A stretch of DNA of 33,983 bases from Solirubrobacterales bacterium (GTDB lineage: Bacteria > Actinomycetota > Thermoleophilia > Solirubrobacterales > Solirubrobacteraceae), in NCBI GenBank assembly GCA_013696535.1, contig JACCYI010000007.1:1-33983 (forward strand), given 5' to 3'. Shown piece by piece: positions 23,597 to 31,092 of the stretch (position 1 is its first letter; the number at the start of each line of letters is the position of its first letter). A program made the translations under genes and the position numbers. Under the pieces are notes generated by a model. It did no database searches, was not told the origin of the DNA, and saw only the letters and a program-made list of their open reading frames with translations.

Positions 23597-25092
23597 CCGC
23601 CGTCGTCTCCGAGCAGGTAGTCGAGCAAGCCGCCCAGGGCGGTATCGGTGGGTGAGTCCCTCCGAGGCGTCGCGGTGGCACGGGGATCCGGCTCGGCGGT
23701 TGCGCTCCGAGCGGGGGGATCCGTTGCGTCCGAAGGGGCTCGCGGCACGGGCTCCCCCGTGCCGACGTCCTTGGGATCGGCACCCGCGAGCACCTTCGCG
23801 GTGCGATCGAGCACCGGATCGGCCGGCCCGGCAGAGGCGGAGGCGATCTCCGACTCCTGCTCTTGCGGCGCGCGGAAGTTTGCCGTGCAGCCACTGAGGG
23901 GCACCGTCACGTAGTTCGAGCAGGTGTTGACCAGCAGGGCGGCGCGCAGGTAGTGGCCGAAGGCGTCGTAGCCGTTGATGGCCGACGCCGAGTAGAAGAG
24001 GAAGTTCATCAGTCTCGGGATGCCGTCCGTGCGGCGGAAGGACGTGAGCACGCCCTCGAGGCTCGCTGCCACGGGTCGCACCCGGCGCGCGAAGGTCCCG
24101 AGGTCGCGGACCACGGGCCGGGCCTTCTGAAGCGCCGGGAGGCCGACCTTCGTCGCCTCGCCCAGCGTGTCGAGTGCCGGGGTGGCGGCGCGTGAAAAGG
24201 GCCCGAGCTCCGCGATCAGCTGATTGATCTGCGGGGCGCGAGCGCCGAGGTCTGAGAACACGGGAGTGGCCTCGTCGGCGAAGTCCCCGAGGCGCGCCAT
24301 GGTGGGCGTGAGCTCACGCAGGAAGCCCGGAAGGCGCTCCAAGTCGGCTTCCAGCTCAGTGCGCCGTTCGGCCGTCGCCGAAGCGACCTCGCCCGACTGC
24401 TCGATGAAGCTGGTCACCCGCTTGCGCTCGCGGGCGAGGGGCGCGATGGCCTGATCTGAATCCTCTGCGAGCCGCGTGAGGGTCTTGTTCTGGCTCGCAA
24501 GGATCTCGAGCACTTCATCGACCTCACGCAGGGCGGGGTCGGCGCGACGGATGACCTCGCGCAAGTCCTCTCCGCGCCCCGCCAGGCCGGTGCCCAGCTC
24601 GTTGAGGATGATCGAGAAGCGCTGCCGGTACGGCAGCCTCATCGTGTTGTTGATGAGGTCCAGATCGACCGACTTGCTCGTGTTCTGCACCGGCAGCAGC
24701 CTCTGCCCTTCGCCCGGTCCGCGCTCGATCTTCTCGAGTGCGGGGGCGCCCTTCGCGCCGACCGCACGCTTCTGGGTGGGCTCGCACTCGACGAACTTCT
24801 CGCCGATCAGTGATTGCGGACGCACGATGCAGCGAGCGTCCGATCGGAAGTCCTGATAGCCCGGATCCTCGATGCGCAGCACAACCGCGGCCTTTGCGTC
24901 CCGGGTCACGTCGAGCGACTCGACCACGCCGACCTTGACCCCAGCGACCTTGACGTCCTCGCCCGCGATGACGAAGCCCGCGTTGTCGAAGATCGCGCGC
25001 ACGCGGTAGGTGTCACCGTCCGATCCCGCGCCGGCGATCGCGAGCGTGGCGACGGCCGCCAGGCCGAGGAAGATGAGGACGATGCGCTTCAC
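23593..25092 (-). CDS. MCE (MlaD-domain) family protein, second in the operon
   Basis: This 499-residue protein has an anchor (about residues 3-20, RIVLIFLGLAAVATLAIAG) and an MCE domain (about 26-110: YRVRAIFDNAGFVIAGEDV, then KVAGVKVGVVESLDVTRDA and LIGEKFVECEPTQ). A long helical region is followed by a Pro/Thr/Asp-rich tail. There are two cysteine pairs: one inside the MCE domain (ARCIVRP and FVECEP, 15 residues apart) and one in NTCSNYVTVPLSGCTANF (11 apart). GTG at 25092 overlaps the previous TGA (GTGA); this is preferred over an upstream ATG that would lie inside the preceding gene. Confidence 0.92.
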   Translation of the reverse strand: MKRIVLIFLGLAAVATLAIAGAGSDGDTYRVRAIFDNAGFVIAGEDVKVAGVKVGVVESLDVTRDAKAAVVLRIEDPGYQDFRSDARCIVRPQSLIGEKFVECEPTQKRAVGAKGAPALEKIERGPGEGQRLLPVQNTSKSVDLDLINNTMRLPYRQRFSIILNELGTGLAGRGEDLREVIRRADPALREVDEVLEILASQNKTLTRLAEDSDQAIAPLARERKRVTSFIEQSGEVASATAERRTELEADLERLPGFLRELTPTMARLGDFADEATPVFSDLGARAPQINQLIAELGPFSRAATPALDTLGEATKVGLPALQKARPVVRDLGTFARRVRPVAASLEGVLTSFRRTDGIPRLMNFLFYSASAINGYDAFGHYLRAALLVNTCSNYVTVPLSGCTANFRAPQEQESEIASASAGPADPVLDRTAKVLAGADPKDVGTGEPVPRAPSDATDPPARSATAEPDPRATATPRRDSPTDTALGGLLDYLLGDDGG

Positions 25093-26438
25093 GGGCCGGG
25101 TGGGGTCAGGTTCTTGTCGCACTCGGCCCCTGAGAGGTTCGAGCCGTCCTGGAAGGGCGCCGAGCCGTCGGCGGGAGGTTGCGTGGCGGAGCCCGGGCAG
25201 CGCTCGTAGGCGCCCGACTGAAGGCCGTTGAAGCGCTCGCCCGGCTTGTTGGGCGTCAGCGTCCCTCCCTGTGCGTCATCCGTGAAGGAGAACGCGTTGA
25301 AGATGGGCTGGATACGGGCGTAGTGGCCGTTGGCGTCATAGGCGGCTGAGCCCTGCCCGAAGTCGCGCAGCCAGCCCGCGAGGTCGGGAGCGTAGGGCCG
25401 CGCGAACTCGAGCACGGGCTGGGTCTTTCTCAGCGCCTCACGGGAGTGGTCGAAGGCCGGGCTCGCCACGCGCTGCAGCGCCGGCAGCTTGCGCGTCGCC
25501 TCGACGAGGTCGTTGTCGGGGCCCGCCCGCCGAATCAGCCTGCGCAGGTCGGCCACCGTCGGCCGGGCGTCGCGGACGAGCGGTCGCAGCTCGCGCAGGA
25601 GCGGGGCCAGCCGGCGGGTCGCGGGCTTTGACTCGTCGACGAGCTCATCGAGGTCCACGAGGGTCGAGCGCAGGTTGACGAAGGTGGTGTCGGCCTTGCG
25701 CAGCGTGCCGGGCAGGCGGCCGAGCGCCTGTGACAGCGCATCTGACTCCTGTCCCACCGCGCCGGCCACCGTGTTTGAGTTCGTGACCAAGCCGGCGACA
25801 TCGTCGCGGCGCTCGGCCAGCGCCCCCATCGCCTTGGAGGTGTTGACCAGGAAGCGCGTGAGCCCCCCGGAGTCGCGGTTGAGCTGATTGACCAGCTTGC
25901 GCGACGAGGAGAGCGCCGGGCTGAAGTAGCGCGCCGCGGCGTTGGCCTGCTTGCCCTTGCCGTCGTATTGGGTGGAGAAGCCCTGAATCACGTTCTGGAG
26001 GTCGGTCCGGGTCTTCTCGTCGAGGGTGTTGAAGAGCTGGTCGAGGTCCACCGGGGTGGTGGTGGCGTCCGCGCGGAGCTCGCCGCCGTCGTCGAGCTCG
26101 TCCGCCGAGTTCGGACCCGGCACCAGCCCGACGTAGCGATTGGCGATGCCCGACAGCGACGTCTGGCGGATAACGGCCTTCGAGCCCACGTGCAGCGGCG
26201 CGTACGGCTCCTCCACCTCGACGCGGACTCGCGCCTGGTTGTCGCGGGTCAGCGTGATCTCGCGCACGGAGCCGATCCGGCGGCCGCCGACCTGCACGTC
26301 GTCGTCGCGGACGAGCTGGCCCGCGTTCTGGAAGTAGAGGAGGTACTCGTGCGTGGCGCTGCCGCGCAGCAGCAGGACTCCCGCCAGCGCCACGACCACC
26401 ACCAGCGCCCCCAGCGCCGCGACACGGGCGAAACTCAA
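25089..26438 (-). CDS. MCE (MlaD-domain) family protein, first in the operon
   Basis: This 449-residue protein has an anchor at about residues 5-25 (RVAALGALVVVVALAGVLLL) and an MCE domain (about 30-108: YLLYFQNAGQLVRDDDVQVG, then GRRIGSVREITLTRD and LSGIANRYVGLVPG). A helical region with alternating L-R/D patterns is followed by a tail with exactly two cysteines (ERCPGS at about 414, AECDKN at about 440). The likely start is TTG at 26438, with a GGAG element about 10 bases before it, seven bases after the ATPase stop; no in-frame ATG or GTG is better placed. It is the first of six MCE subunits. Confidence 0.9.
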   Translation of the reverse strand: MSFARVAALGALVVVVALAGVLLLRGSATHEYLLYFQNAGQLVRDDDVQVGGRRIGSVREITLTRDNQARVRVEVEEPYAPLHVGSKAVIRQTSLSGIANRYVGLVPGPNSADELDDGGELRADATTTPVDLDQLFNTLDEKTRTDLQNVIQGFSTQYDGKGKQANAAARYFSPALSSSRKLVNQLNRDSGGLTRFLVNTSKAMGALAERRDDVAGLVTNSNTVAGAVGQESDALSQALGRLPGTLRKADTTFVNLRSTLVDLDELVDESKPATRRLAPLLRELRPLVRDARPTVADLRRLIRRAGPDNDLVEATRKLPALQRVASPAFDHSREALRKTQPVLEFARPYAPDLAGWLRDFGQGSAAYDANGHYARIQPIFNAFSFTDDAQGGTLTPNKPGERFNGLQSGAYERCPGSATQPPADGSAPFQDGSNLSGAECDKNLTPPGP

Positions 26439-26445
26439 GGTGACG

Positions 26446-27342
26446 TCACTCCATGCCCAACGGGCCGCGCGACGCGCCCGAGAGGAACTGGCGGACGAAC
26501 AGGTTGTCGGAGCTGAACAGCTCTTCCGCGGGGCCCGACTCGACGATGCGGCCCTTCCACAGCACGGAGATGTGCTCCGCCACCCGCTTGGCGGACATGA
26601 TGTCGTGGGTGATCACGACGTAAGCGCCGCCGTTCTCCTCGTGGATCTCCTGGATGAGCTCGCAGAGCAGGGCGGTGCGCACCGGATCAAGGCCCGAGTC
26701 GGGCTCGTCGAAGAGCACGATGTCCGGATCGAGCACGAGTGCGCGCGCGAAGCCGGCGCGCTTGCGCATGCCGCCCGAGAGCTCGTTGGGCATCTTGTCG
26801 TGCGCCCCCTCGAGGCCGACCTCACGCAAGCGGCGCGAGACGATCTCGCCGATCTCCTCCTCGGACTTGTCCGTGTGCTGGCGCAGCGGGAAGCAGACGT
26901 TGTCGAAGAGATCCATCGAGCCGAAGAGCGCGCCGTCCTGGAACAGGACGCCGAACTTCTTGCGCATCTCGAACAGCCGGGTGTCGGCCATGTTGGGGAC
27001 CGACTCGCCGTGCACGAGGACGTCGCCGTCATCGGGATAGAGCAGGCCGACCATGTGCTTGATGCAGACGGACTTGCCGGTTCCCGAAGGTCCGAGGATC
27101 ATCGAGATCTTGCCTTCGGGAATGCCCATGTTGAGACCCCGCAGGATCTGGTTGCGCCCGAAGGCCTTGTGGACGTCCACGAACTCGACCGCATCGGGGA
27201 CGCCGGTCGGCCGGCTCGCACCCGTATGCCAGCGGTACTCGTCGTCGGGGCTCGACCCCGAGGGCGCGAGACCTCGGGCGTAGTCCTCCCGGGCCTTGGC
27301 GCCACGGAGCTTCGCGCTCTCGTATTCGTCTTGCGTGCTCAT
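26446..27342 (-). CDS. Mce/Mla-type ABC transporter ATPase (MlaF/Mkl-like)
   Basis: This 298-residue ABC ATPase has Walker A GPSGTGKS (about residue 86), Q-loop FQDGALFGSMDLFDNV, signature LSGGMRKRAGFARAL, Walker B IVLFDEPDSGLDPVR and H-loop VVITHDIMSAKRVAEHI. FQDGALFGSM and DEPDSGLDP are typical of the MlaF/Mkl group that powers MCE lipid transport. An N-terminal extension of about 50 residues (MSTQDEYESAKLRGAKARED, charged) precedes the domain and is not common. ATG at 27342 is 10 bases after the permease stop; the open frame extends into the permease gene but that is unlikely. In mycobacteria the corresponding MceG is encoded elsewhere, while here it is inside the operon. Confidence 0.95.
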   Translation of the reverse strand: MSTQDEYESAKLRGAKAREDYARGLAPSGSSPDDEYRWHTGASRPTGVPDAVEFVDVHKAFGRNQILRGLNMGIPEGKISMILGPSGTGKSVCIKHMVGLLYPDDGDVLVHGESVPNMADTRLFEMRKKFGVLFQDGALFGSMDLFDNVCFPLRQHTDKSEEEIGEIVSRRLREVGLEGAHDKMPNELSGGMRKRAGFARALVLDPDIVLFDEPDSGLDPVRTALLCELIQEIHEENGGAYVVITHDIMSAKRVAEHISVLWKGRIVESGPAEELFSSDNLFVRQFLSGASRGPLGME

Positions 27343-27352
27343 CGCGCGCCGG

Positions 27353-28153
27353 TCAACCTCCGATGGGGGCTCGAGGGTTGGCGCCCCAGAACAGCTGGGT
27401 GCCGAGCATCCCGATGAGGTGCACGAGCACGATGTTGAGGACCATGGACTTCGCGGTCGCGGTGCCGACACCGACGGGCCCGCCGCGCGCGTTGTAGCCG
27501 TAGTAGCACCCGACCAGCACGATGACCGTGGCCATCGACATGCCCTTGATGATGCTGTACAGGAGATCGGTCGGATTCTGAAAGAGCCAGAAGATCAGGA
27601 AGAACCCTCCCGAGGAGACGTCGCCGATCTGCTGGACGATCGCCAGGTAGGAGGCGAAGAAACCGGCCCCCACTCCGGCGAGGTACATGAAAGGCAGCAC
27701 GAGCCAGGCCGCCAACAGCCGGGTGGCGCAGAGGAAGGTCATCGAGGAGATGCCCATGACCTCGAGCGCGTCGATCTCGTCGGAGATCCGCATGGAGCCG
27801 AGCTCCGCCACGATGCCCGTGCCGACCTTCGCGGCCATCATGTAGCCGAAGGCGTATGGCACAAGCTCCCGCAGGTCGCACCAGGCGGCGAAGACCCCGG
27901 CGTAGGGCGGCGCGCCCACCGACCGCGTGAAGTACGCGCCCTCGATCCCGCACTGCAGGCCGATGATGAAGATGAGCCCCCAGATGACGAGCGTCGAGGA
28001 GAGGATCAGCACGCCGGCCTGACGTAGCGCCTCCCCGAAGAACCGCAGAACACGGAGCCCGAGCACCTCGCCCACCACGCGCGAGCAGAACTTCACGAGC
28101 TCGCCGAACGTCGCGACCCATTCGCGCGGGACGGCCATCCACGTACGGCCCAT
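27353..28153 (-). CDS. MlaE/YrbE-family ABC permease (second)
   Basis: This 266-residue membrane protein of the MlaE (PF02405) family has five to six hydrophobic segments. Conserved words include AFGYMMAAKVGTGIVAELGS, then MRISDEIDALEVMGIS, and the late GCYYGYNARGGPVGVGTATA, which match the YrbEB-type signature (AxVGxxxxAELGxMxxxxEIDALxVMG). It would pair with the next permease and the ATPase. ATG at 28153 gives a family-typical length; it lies 13 bases after the stop of the first permease. The open frame continues upstream but overlaps that gene. Confidence 0.94.
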   Translation of the reverse strand: MGRTWMAVPREWVATFGELVKFCSRVVGEVLGLRVLRFFGEALRQAGVLILSSTLVIWGLIFIIGLQCGIEGAYFTRSVGAPPYAGVFAAWCDLRELVPYAFGYMMAAKVGTGIVAELGSMRISDEIDALEVMGISSMTFLCATRLLAAWLVLPFMYLAGVGAGFFASYLAIVQQIGDVSSGGFFLIFWLFQNPTDLLYSIIKGMSMATVIVLVGCYYGYNARGGPVGVGTATAKSMVLNIVLVHLIGMLGTQLFWGANPRAPIGG

Positions 28154-28166
28154 CAGCGTGCGCCCG

Positions 28167-28973
28167 TCATCTCGGCTGGATGATCTCGGGATGGGTGGCG
28201 AGAAGGGTCTGCGTGAACACGTAGTTGAACGCGAAGACACCCATGATCGCGATCACCACGGCCTGATTGACCGCTCGGCCGACCCCCTCGGCGCCGCCCG
28301 ACGCGGTCATCCCCTTGTAACAGCAGACGATGGCGATGATCGCGCCGAACATCGTCGTCTTGACCACGGAGCCCCAGAGGTCCGTGATCGAGGCGTTCGT
28401 GAAAAAGGTGGCCCAGAACGGGCCGAGCGAGGCACCGTTGACCAGCGTGGCCACGATGCCGCCGAAGATCCCGAAGAGCAGCGCATAGATGTCGAACAGT
28501 CCCGTGACGAGCATGAGCGCAAGGAAGCGCGGTACCACGAGGTTCTTGACCGGGTCGACGCCCAGCACCTGGAGGGCGTCGAGCTCCTCGCGGATCTTGC
28601 GCGCCCCCAGGTCTGCGGTGATCGCGGTGCCCGCCACGCCGGCGAGCACGATCGCGGTCACGAACGGCGCGAACTCGCGAATGGAGGCCAGGACGAAGAA
28701 ACCGCCCAGACGGTCCAGGGCACCGAAGAGCACGAGGAAGTTTGCGGCCTGCAGGCCCGGGGCGCCGTAGCCGAAGGCCACCGTGGAGACCACGAGGGGG
28801 AACCAGCAGAGCCTGAGCGCGAACAGGAACTGGGAGACGAACTCGCCGCCGTACGGGTAGGGCGGGCGCAGCGCCGACACGATCGTCTTGCCGGTAAGGA
28901 TCATCATGTCGCCCACTTCTTCGAGCAGGCTCTTCGCCGGCAGGAAGGCTCGATCGGCGACGTTACGGACCAC
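28167..28973 (-). CDS. MlaE/YrbE-family ABC permease (first; operon head)
   Basis: This 268-residue MlaE-family permease contains REFAPFVTAIVLAGVAGTAI, TADLGARKIREELDALQVLG and CCYKGMTASGGAEGVGRAVN. It is the first gene of the Mce-MMPL operon. The start is GTG at 28973, supported by a G-rich Shine-Dalgarno-like run (GGGGGG) eight bases upstream; the frame is open further upstream, but that would overlap the promoter at 29033-29062 and give a non-family N-terminus. Together with the second permease it should form the inner-membrane core of the lipid importer. Confidence 0.92.
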   Translation of the reverse strand: MVRNVADRAFLPAKSLLEEVGDMMILTGKTIVSALRPPYPYGGEFVSQFLFALRLCWFPLVVSTVAFGYGAPGLQAANFLVLFGALDRLGGFFVLASIREFAPFVTAIVLAGVAGTAITADLGARKIREELDALQVLGVDPVKNLVVPRFLALMLVTGLFDIYALLFGIFGGIVATLVNGASLGPFWATFFTNASITDLWGSVVKTTMFGAIIAIVCCYKGMTASGGAEGVGRAVNQAVVIAIMGVFAFNYVFTQTLLATHPEIIQPR

Positions 28974-29032
28974 GGGCGGTTCCCCCCCTCGACGACACGC
29001 CGAGGCGAGCCGGACTTCGGACACTTCGCGGC

Positions 29033-29062
29033 AGACTAGGGGACCTCTCTCGCCACTGCCAA
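29033..29062 (-). promoter_or_regulatory. Sigma-70-type promoter of the Mce-MMPL operon
   Basis: On the minus strand TTGGCA (29057-29062) and TAGTCT (29033-29038) are separated by 18 bases. Transcription would start near 29026, giving a leader of about 50 bases before the GTG at 28973. No operator palindrome was recognised in the region, and no mce-type regulator gene lies next to it. Confidence 0.5.
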
Positions 29063-29112
29063 ACCCGAACCGAACAGGGCGCGGAACCGCCTCCGGCGGC
29101 GCGGGCCGCTGG

Positions 29113-29118
29113 TATGTT
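29113..29118 (+). promoter_or_regulatory. Candidate -10 element for a leaderless lipoprotein transcript
   Basis: TATGTT matches TAnnnT and ends nine bases before the ATG at 29128, with no Shine-Dalgarno. This geometry repeats that at 4202, 5869 and 12319. Confidence 0.42.
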
Positions 29119-29127
29119 CGCGCGCTG

Positions 29128-29739
29128 ATGCCTGGGACGGGCAAATCGGCGGCGGCGGTCGCGGCGTGTGCCCTGGCCGTGTCAGGCGCAGCGAGCTGCG
29201 GTGGCCGCGAGCGCCAGGATGCCGACGAGCCGCGCGGCGACTTCAAGGTCGAGGTCGTGCGGGCGTCCTTCCCTCGCAGGCAGTCCATCGCGCAGCGCAG
29301 CACGCTGCGCGTCCAGGTGCGCAACGCGGGCGCCAGAACCGCTCCCAACGTCTCCCTGACGGTCAGGACGCAGTCGCGTCGCCCCGGCGGAGCCAACTCC
29401 GCCTTCGGTCAAGCGACGGAGGATCCGCGCCTCGCCGATTCCGAGCGGCCGGTGTGGATCGTCGACGCCGGTCCGAAGGGCGGCGAGACCGCCTACACGA
29501 ACACCTGGGCACTCGGCCGGCTCGCGCCCCAGCGGACCAAGACCTTCTCGTTCCGGCTCACAGCGGTAGAGTCGGGCTCCTACAAGGTCGGCTACGAGGT
29601 TGCTGCAGGCCTCAACGGCCGGGCTCGCCGGGCGCCGGGGACCCGCGCATCGGGAACCCTGAAGGTCAGCATCGACGACAAGCCGGTCGACTCAAGGGTG
29701 GGTGACGACGGCGAGGTGATCCGCAGCGGCGTCGAGTGA
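29128..29739 (+). CDS. Putative lipoprotein with CARDB-like domain
   Basis: This 203-residue protein has an N-terminal lipoprotein signal (hydrophobic AAAVAACALAVSGAASC, Cys at about 24 after AAS), then a short acidic linker and a beta-rich domain. The domain reads FKVEVVRASFPRRQSIAQRS, then TLRVQVRNAGARTAPNVSLTV and TFSFRLTAVESGSYKVGYEVA, which resembles CARDB/NEW3-type beta-sandwich domains involved in surface adhesion or scaffolding. No catalytic motif is seen. It diverges from the Mce operon with 154 bases between starts, and is followed by a G-rich repeat before a convergent regulator. Function not recognised. ATG at 29128 is supported by the -10-like hexamer nine bases upstream; an extension upstream is open but improbable. 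Confidence 0.8.
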   Translation: MPGTGKSAAAVAACALAVSGAASCGGRERQDADEPRGDFKVEVVRASFPRRQSIAQRSTLRVQVRNAGARTAPNVSLTVRTQSRRPGGANSAFGQATEDPRLADSERPVWIVDAGPKGGETAYTNTWALGRLAPQRTKTFSFRLTAVESGSYKVGYEVAAGLNGRARRAPGTRASGTLKVSIDDKPVDSRVGDDGEVIRSGVE

Positions 29740-29797
29740 CGATCCGCCGGCGGCGTCGGGTCGACCGGCTGTTGCGCGTATTGGGCGTTCGGCGTGC

Positions 29798-29823
29798 GGG
29801 GCGTTGGGGCGTTGGGGCGTGGG
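29798..29823 (+). repeat. G-quadruplex-type GGGGCGTT repeat in a 3' intergenic gap
   Basis: Three tandem 8-base units (GGGGCGTT, GGGGCGTT, GGGGCGTG) end in a fourth G-run, giving four runs of 3-4 Gs with loops of 3-4 bases, an ideal intramolecular G-quadruplex pattern. More degenerate copies (TTGGGCGTTC, GGCGTGC) precede it from 29781. It lies in the 90-base gap between the convergent lipoprotein gene and the PucR-like gene, six bases from the latter's stop. Confidence 0.75.
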
Positions 29824-29829
29824 AGAGCA

Positions 29830-31022
29830 CTACCGCGGCAGGCGCGGGGCGATGATCCGATACGCCTTGAGCCCTAGGCCCAAGCGCTCCCGATCCTCGG
29901 ACTGCATGGGGTCGAGCCCGGTCAACTCCTTGACGCGCTCGAGCCGGTAGGCGACGGTGTGGCGGTGGGCGTAGATGGCCGCCGCGGTCGCGTTCATGTT
30001 GCAGTTCTGCCCGAGGTAGGCCTCCAGCGTGCCGACGAGGTCAGTGGCGTACTGGTCGTCGTATGAGACGATCGCCGCGACCGTGTCGTCGTAGAAGGAG
30101 CGGACCTCCTCCGGATGGGAGGCGAGCACGCGGAAGAGCAGACGGTAGGTGCCCGTGCCGATGTCCTCGGGCGGCATGCCGGACCCGTCCGTGCGCTTGA
30201 GCACGTCGAGCACGAGCTCGGCCTCCTGGATGGCGCGGCCGAGCTCAGCAGGATCGGAGTAAAAGCTCGAGATCCCGACAATCCCGAGGCGTTGCAACTG
30301 TGCGGCCAGCTTGCGGGCGGCGACCAGCGTCGCCTCGGGTGGGCCGTCGATCTCCGAAGCGGGCAGCAGGGCGTACACACGGTCCTCCATGTGCTGCGCC
30401 AGCGCGCCCGCGTACTCGCCGGAGATGGTGGCCACGACGTGACGCGGCCGGTCCGTGGTCAGCTCCGCGCAGAGCACCACCGCGCCACGGGAGAGGTCGC
30501 AGCCGAGCTTCCCGGCCCGGCGCACGACCTCGGCTGGGTCGAGCTCGGGCCGCGACCGCAGCTCCTCCAGGAAGGAGCCCCGGAGGTTGAGCTCGACTTC
30601 TTCGCGAGCCTCCTCGATGGCCACCTCGGTGAGCGATGCGACCGCCGCCAGGTTAGGAACTCCGTGCATTCCCCGCCACCGTCGGCGCCCAGGAGGATCA
30701 CGGCGCCGATGATCTCGTCGCCCGATGCGATCGGAACCTCGACCGTCACGCCCGCCGGCACCGGGGCCGGGCGATCCTTGACGCGCGCTCCCATATAGCG
30801 GCGCAGATCCGCGAGCTCGGCGCCACCTTGACCGGAGAGCACCGCAGCGCCGAGCCGCGGGATGACGATGGAGACGGTCCCGCCCGTGGCTTTGGCCGCG
30901 AGCCGGGCGACCCGCTCCAGGCCTTCGCCGCTCAACACGGCGTCGACCATCTGCAGGTGCACCTCGCGCAGGCGCTGCACGAGAGTGACGTCGTCAGGCT
31001 GACCGTATGAGTGGGCTTGCAT
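29830..31022 (-). pseudogene. PucR-type transcriptional regulator, one-base frameshift
   Basis: Two frames together encode about 397 residues. The N-terminal part (31022 to about 30656) has VQRLREVHLQMVDAVLSGEG and a GAF-like region ending IIGAVILLGADGGGECTEFL. The second frame continues NLAAVASLTEVAIEEAREEV and runs to a TAG at 29830. Its C-terminus is the PucR-type HTH (HTH_30): GTLEAYLGQNCNMNATAAAI, then YAHRHTVAYRLERVKELTGL. Adding one base at about 30656 restores the frame. PucR-like proteins regulate purine, nitrogen or sugar catabolism; location next to amt-glnB makes nitrogen control an attractive guess. The second half could be translated alone from ATG at 30669. Either sequencing error or real decay is possible. 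The start is uncertain: ATG 31022 or GTG 31025. Confidence 0.75.
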
Positions 31023-31040
31023 CACGTGAGGAAGGCCGAT

Positions 31041-31080
31041 CCGGGCGGCTCGTCGTGCTCGGAGACGACGTGCCGCCCGG
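31041..31080 (-). terminator. Long GC-rich hairpin between glnB and the PucR-like gene
   Basis: CCGGGCGGC (31041-31049) pairs with GCCGCCCGG (31072-31080), then after a T-T mismatch CGTCG (31051-31055) pairs with CGACG (31066-31070), around a 10-base loop: 14 pairs in all. It lies 12 bases after the glnB stop and ends 15 bases before the PucR-like start. It has no T-tract. A terminator for amt-glnB is most likely, although it could also fold in the leader of the regulator if transcription reads through. Confidence 0.65.
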
Positions 31081-31092
31081 TGTCAGCCGTGG

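Noticed and set aside
22331..23620. Plus-strand open frame of over 400 codons opposite the third mce gene
   Set aside because: The minus-strand MCE protein has clear domain motifs and overlapping neighbours; the antisense frame has no motif and is a GC-content artefact.
26439..26450. TGACGTCA palindrome between the Mce ATPase and first mce gene
   Set aside because: An 8-base palindrome is expected by chance in a window this size; it overlaps the ATPase stop codon and there is no matching second copy.
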